In this document: positions 28,267 to 30,820 of the stretch, one piece after another
Position numbering within the stretch: position 1 is the first letter of the stretch
Layout of the letters: each line of letters opens with the position of its first letter
From: a virus
IMG/VR virus record: IMGVR_UViG_3300045970_000325
Location: 1 to 30,820 of that record
Length of the DNA stretch: 30,820 bases
Reading direction: 5' to 3' (one strand)
Translations under genes and position numbers: made by a program
The notes under the pieces: model-generated
Databases searched by the model: none
Seen by the model: only the letters and a program-made list of their open reading frames with translations
What the model was told of the DNA's origin: nothing

Positions 28267-28974
28267 TCAGGGTGCTACAGGTGGCAGCGCATCAAGTTCA
28301 TCTACAACGATGCTTGCTAGGTCATTTAGCTGGATGGTGATCTTGCGAACGATCTCGTCCTTGACACCGATAGGCACGCTCAGATAGATTGGCATCTCGA
28401 AGGTCAGCGTCCACATGATGATACGACGGTCAGTCGAGGATGGGTAGTTCTCCTCATTGGCAATGTCAGTGAGCTCTACCTTCGTGAGCTTCGTCCAGTC
28501 GAACGGACCATCTGACTTCTGGATCTGTAGGTCCGGGTTGAACAGCACCAGGATCTGCTCAAGGATCTGGTCACGCTGCTGGGTGTTTGACGTGTAGATC
28601 GACAGCTCCATCGTGGCGTTGTAGGGCACAGGCATGACACGCTTCACCACTGTCAGGTCATCTGGGAAGATGCCACCGACAGGCATGGTGATCCGTGCGT
28701 CTACGATGCCAGGGGTGCGGCGGCGCTCTGGTGCAAGGGACAGATTGGACATGTGCACCGCCATCGTTGGCAGGCTGAACATCTTGTTCTGGGTGTTGCC
28801 AGCCATGATGGCAGCTACAACTCGATCCTTGTTGCCGATGACGGTTGGGACAGTGATGAACTGCTGCTCGTCGCAAGAGCCCTTGCCGGTCTGGATCTGA
28901 AGCCCATAGAAAATGGAGCAGAATTGTAGCAGGTAGGCCCGCAGTTGGTTATCAAAAAAGTAGTTTGAGATCAT
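28267..28974 (-). CDS. gp15: Tail completion / sheath terminator protein (T4 gp15-like)
   Basis: 235 aa (T4 gp15 is about 270). The pattern matches the family: a start rich in aromatic residues (MISNYFFDNQLRAYLLQFC), FITVPTVIGNKDRVVAAIM, MPVPYNATMELSIYTSNTQ followed by QRDQILEQILVLFNPDLQI, then DRRIIMWTLTFEMPIYLSV. It caps the tail tube and sheath and joins the tail to the neck. ATG 28974 overlaps the preceding stop (ATGA). Directly upstream of the sheath gene, matching T4-like order apart from the two inserted small genes. Confidence 0.82.
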   Translation of the reverse strand: MISNYFFDNQLRAYLLQFCSIFYGLQIQTGKGSCDEQQFITVPTVIGNKDRVVAAIMAGNTQNKMFSLPTMAVHMSNLSLAPERRRTPGIVDARITMPVGGIFPDDLTVVKRVMPVPYNATMELSIYTSNTQQRDQILEQILVLFNPDLQIQKSDGPFDWTKLTKVELTDIANEENYPSSTDRRIIMWTLTFEMPIYLSVPIGVKDEIVRKITIQLNDLASIVVDELDALPPVAP

Positions 28975-29327
28975 AATAGTCCGTCTGCGTCTGGCACCAT
29001 TGCCACCATGTAGATTGCCCGAGCATCATCCCACCTCACGTTTTGGGATGATAGGAAGTTGTGCTTGGGAAAGTGCTTTAGCAGTGACTTCTTAGTTGCC
29101 TTGACTGCCATCTTCTCAAAGAAGTCCTGAGCATCAAGATGGTCGCTAGGAATAGGCACTGAGATGATGATGCGCTGGCCATCATAGCCATCGTTGACCG
29201 ACCTGTTTACCATTAGCTTGTAGCGACGCACCCCTAGGTCATCGGCCACCTCTTTCTTGACTTCGCCAAGCTTTGTTAGCAGGTCACCCAGAAAGCCCTC
29301 AGCGATGTATTCCTTGAAGGTTATCAT
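28971..29327 (-). CDS. Small protein with capsid-targeting-like N-terminus, 118 aa
   Basis: Starts MITFKEYIAEGFLGDLLTK. TFKEYIAE is very close to the remembered T4 IPIII start MKTYQEFIAE, with IAE as the potential cleavage site. An amphipathic LLTKLGEVKKEVADDLG helix follows, then an alpha/beta body (QRIIISVPIPSDHLDAQDF, FEKMAVKATKKSLLKHFPK). Basic overall. It sits between neck and tail-completion genes with ATGA overlaps on both sides, so it is a cassette inserted without breaking translation coupling. Function unknown. Confidence 0.76.
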   Translation of the reverse strand: MITFKEYIAEGFLGDLLTKLGEVKKEVADDLGVRRYKLMVNRSVNDGYDGQRIIISVPIPSDHLDAQDFFEKMAVKATKKSLLKHFPKHNFLSSQNVRWDDARAIYMVAMVPDADGLL

Positions 29328-29755
29328 TTCTTGCCGAACCTTAGCTCATCATACTTGTTCCATAGCTCGGGGTATTTAGTCTTGAAGCCTAGCTCGACGA
29401 GAGGAAAGCTTTTACCCTTTTGCGTTTCCTTGCTGGTTACAGTGCAGACGTGCCAAGTGTCTACATCTTCAAAACCAGCCTTTTCAAGTATTCCCTTGAG
29501 CGCCTTAGGACCCATCAGTTCCACCATGTCAATCTCGGTCTTTGAATTGGAGATCCTGATGACAAAATTACCCTGCTCAGATGACCAGCAGTTTAGCTTG
29601 AGGGTGCGAGCTGGTATATCCAGTGCCTTGGCCAGCTCAGGCCATACGAAGTTATACAGCCGCTCAAGCCCGCGATGACTGCGGTTAGGATAGCTGTAGG
29701 GCAGCTGATACTTGCCCATCTGCTTTTTGGTCTCGAAGAGGTCATCTACCTTCAT
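29324..29755 (-). CDS. Protein with capsid-targeting-like N-terminus, 143 aa
   Basis: Starts MKVDDLFETKKQMGKYQLP, with LFE at residues 6-8. The rest is alpha/beta (GLERLYNFVWPELAKALDI, NFVIRISNSKTEIDMVELM, TWHVCTVTSKETQKGKSFP) and ends strongly basic (RFGKK). Coupled by ATGA to the gp14-like gene upstream and to the 118-aa gene downstream. No family is recognised. Confidence 0.74.
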   Translation of the reverse strand: MKVDDLFETKKQMGKYQLPYSYPNRSHRGLERLYNFVWPELAKALDIPARTLKLNCWSSEQGNFVIRISNSKTEIDMVELMGPKALKGILEKAGFEDVDTWHVCTVTSKETQKGKSFPLVELGFKTKYPELWNKYDELRFGKK

Positions 29756-30820
29756 AGCTTCCCCGACAGCGACATCGTCTTAGTAGCCCCAAAGATCTCA
29801 AGCTCTGACGGCTTGTGGGCTGAGCGTTGGCGACGGCGGTCTGTCTCATAGAAGATCCATGCATTCTTGACTGCGCTGAACTTGTAGAGGCGAGCCGGAA
29901 TGTTGAGCTTCGGGTCGTAGTTGAGACGGAAGTATTGACCGTCGGCAATGCCTGCAACGTCAGGCAGGGCAAAGCCTTCAGTGTATGGCTTGCCATCTGG
30001 CGGCAGACCGTCCTCAACGTAGGGACCAACATCTCCTGTAGACCCTGACTGGCCGAAGCGGTTGGCCCCTGATGCTTCCTCACGGACGTTGGTGCCCTTC
30101 TGCGGCACAGCCCGCACAGCATCTGCCTGGTTTGCCTCAGTGACAGTCAGTGGCGTAGTCTGGATCTGCTCGATACCTTCAAAGAAGGAGCCATCATCGA
30201 CCACATACTTCTGAGTGTCGACGGTGCCCAGAATGTCGCGGTGCTCTTGAGATGGAATGAGCTGCTGTGCAGTGAAGCGATAGAGGATTGGCTTCCAGTT
30301 GGTGCTGAAGCCCTCTGCAGACCAAGCAACATCAGTCACCTCCAGAAACTTCCGCACCGGGCGAAGGTTGTGATCAAATGCCATCTCCGGTGGTAACTCA
30401 AGCACGTCCCCTACAACGATAGGACGACCAAGCTTCGTGACCATGTCGGCAAACGAGGCGGTGAAGGTGTAGACATCAGCCACCTGGAAACCAAACTTCG
30501 ACATGTCATTCATGCCGTCGAAGGGTTGGTAGGCAACCTTCAGCTGGATGGACGCATTCGCGTAGTCGCGATCACGATTTTCCATGTAGAGCGTGTCTTG
30601 AATGTTGTCGAGACGCGTTGACTGGTAGTCAAACATCTCCAGCTTCTCGATGACCCACTGGTCATTAGAGAGGCTACCAGCAAACACGAGCGGCACGATG
30701 CGCCAGTAGCGTGAGGCGCTTGATTGCTTCAGACCAATGAGGATGGTAGGCACGCTTGGGATGTTGACCACATCCACTCGATACCAGTCAAGCTCAACTG
30801 GCACGGTGAAGAGGTCACCA
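29752..30820 (-). CDS. gp14: Neck protein (T4 gp14-like), N-terminus beyond window
   Basis: The frame stays open to the window edge (GDLFTVPVELDWYRVDVVN), so the true start is probably outside; a GTG at 30804 is an internal alternative. Diagnostic region: FGFQVADVYTFTASFADMV, GRPIVVGDVLELPPEMAFD, RKFLEVTDVAWSAEGFSTN, FRFTAQQL-type segment (LYRFTAQQLIPSQEHRDIL). This parallels gp14's FGMQVQDEVTLSI ... EGDLIYFP ... FEINWVEP. The C-terminal 120 residues (GPYVEDGLPPDGKPYTEGF, then RLNYDPKLNIPARLYKF) go beyond T4 gp14 and may be an extra domain. It forms part of the head-tail connector. Confidence 0.72.
   Translation of the reverse strand, partial: GDLFTVPVELDWYRVDVVNIPSVPTILIGLKQSSASRYWRIVPLVFAGSLSNDQWVIEKLEMFDYQSTRLDNIQDTLYMENRDRDYANASIQLKVAYQPFDGMNDMSKFGFQVADVYTFTASFADMVTKLGRPIVVGDVLELPPEMAFDHNLRPVRKFLEVTDVAWSAEGFSTNWKPILYRFTAQQLIPSQEHRDILGTVDTQKYVVDDGSFFEGIEQIQTTPLTVTEANQADAVRAVPQKGTNVREEASGANRFGQSGSTGDVGPYVEDGLPPDGKPYTEGFALPDVAGIADGQYFRLNYDPKLNIPARLYKFSAVKNAWIFYETDRRRQRSAHKPSELEIFGATKTMSLSGKL

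Overview
The window is a piece of a large, contractile-tailed double-stranded DNA phage genome, distantly T4-like. It carries recognisable relatives of T4 gp14 (neck), gp15 (tail completion), gp18 (sheath), gp19 (tail tube), gp4 (head completion), probably gp16 and clearly gp17 (terminase). There are also long fibre/adhesin genes and at least ten T4-type late promoter boxes (TAAATA/TATAAATA). Every gene but one is on the minus strand, packed with ATGA/GTGA/TGATG stop-start overlaps. The host is probably Gram-negative with an exosortase system (PEP-CTERM signals are typical of, for example, environmental Betaproteobacteria). That is inferred from two phage-borne PEP-CTERM proteins. No tRNA, rRNA, CRISPR array, insertion sequence or attachment site was seen.

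Layout in the direction of transcription (right to left). 30820-28267: gp14-like neck protein (runs off the window), two small proteins with capsid-targeting-like N-termini, gp15-like tail completion protein. 28169-23332: sheath, another small targeted protein, a plus-strand Vsr/EDxHD-type homing endonuclease, tail tube, and a GIY-YIG homing endonuclease. 23306-21053: a second tube-fold/baseplate-type protein, gp4-like and gp16-like proteins. 21056-15206: a chain of mostly unrecognised small proteins, many beginning with a peptide such as MKISELFEAE or MMTFKQFLAEED, plus a Dps/ferritin-like protein. 15180-13609: large terminase. 13563-4886: two paralogous repeat-rich fibre proteins and a five-LamG-domain adhesin. 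4831-3210: small accessory genes including an HExxH metalloprotease. 3129-854: two PEP-CTERM surface proteins and a papain-like protease. 773-1: three small coupled genes.

Most notable system: about ten proteins scattered between 15.2 and 29.8 kb share a short N-terminal module ending in [L/I]-x-E. It resembles the T4 internal-protein capsid targeting sequence and the gp21 prohead-protease cleavage consensus. I infer a large arsenal of capsid-packaged proteins that may be ejected with the DNA, inserted as translationally coupled cassettes between structural genes. Second: a phage-borne PEP-CTERM pair (one with a Cys/Gln thioester-like signature) next to a papain-like protease. Third: a regulatory style in which promoters are built into the arms of hairpins. 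This would let read-through transcripts be terminated or RBS-blocked while transcripts from the local promoter escape.
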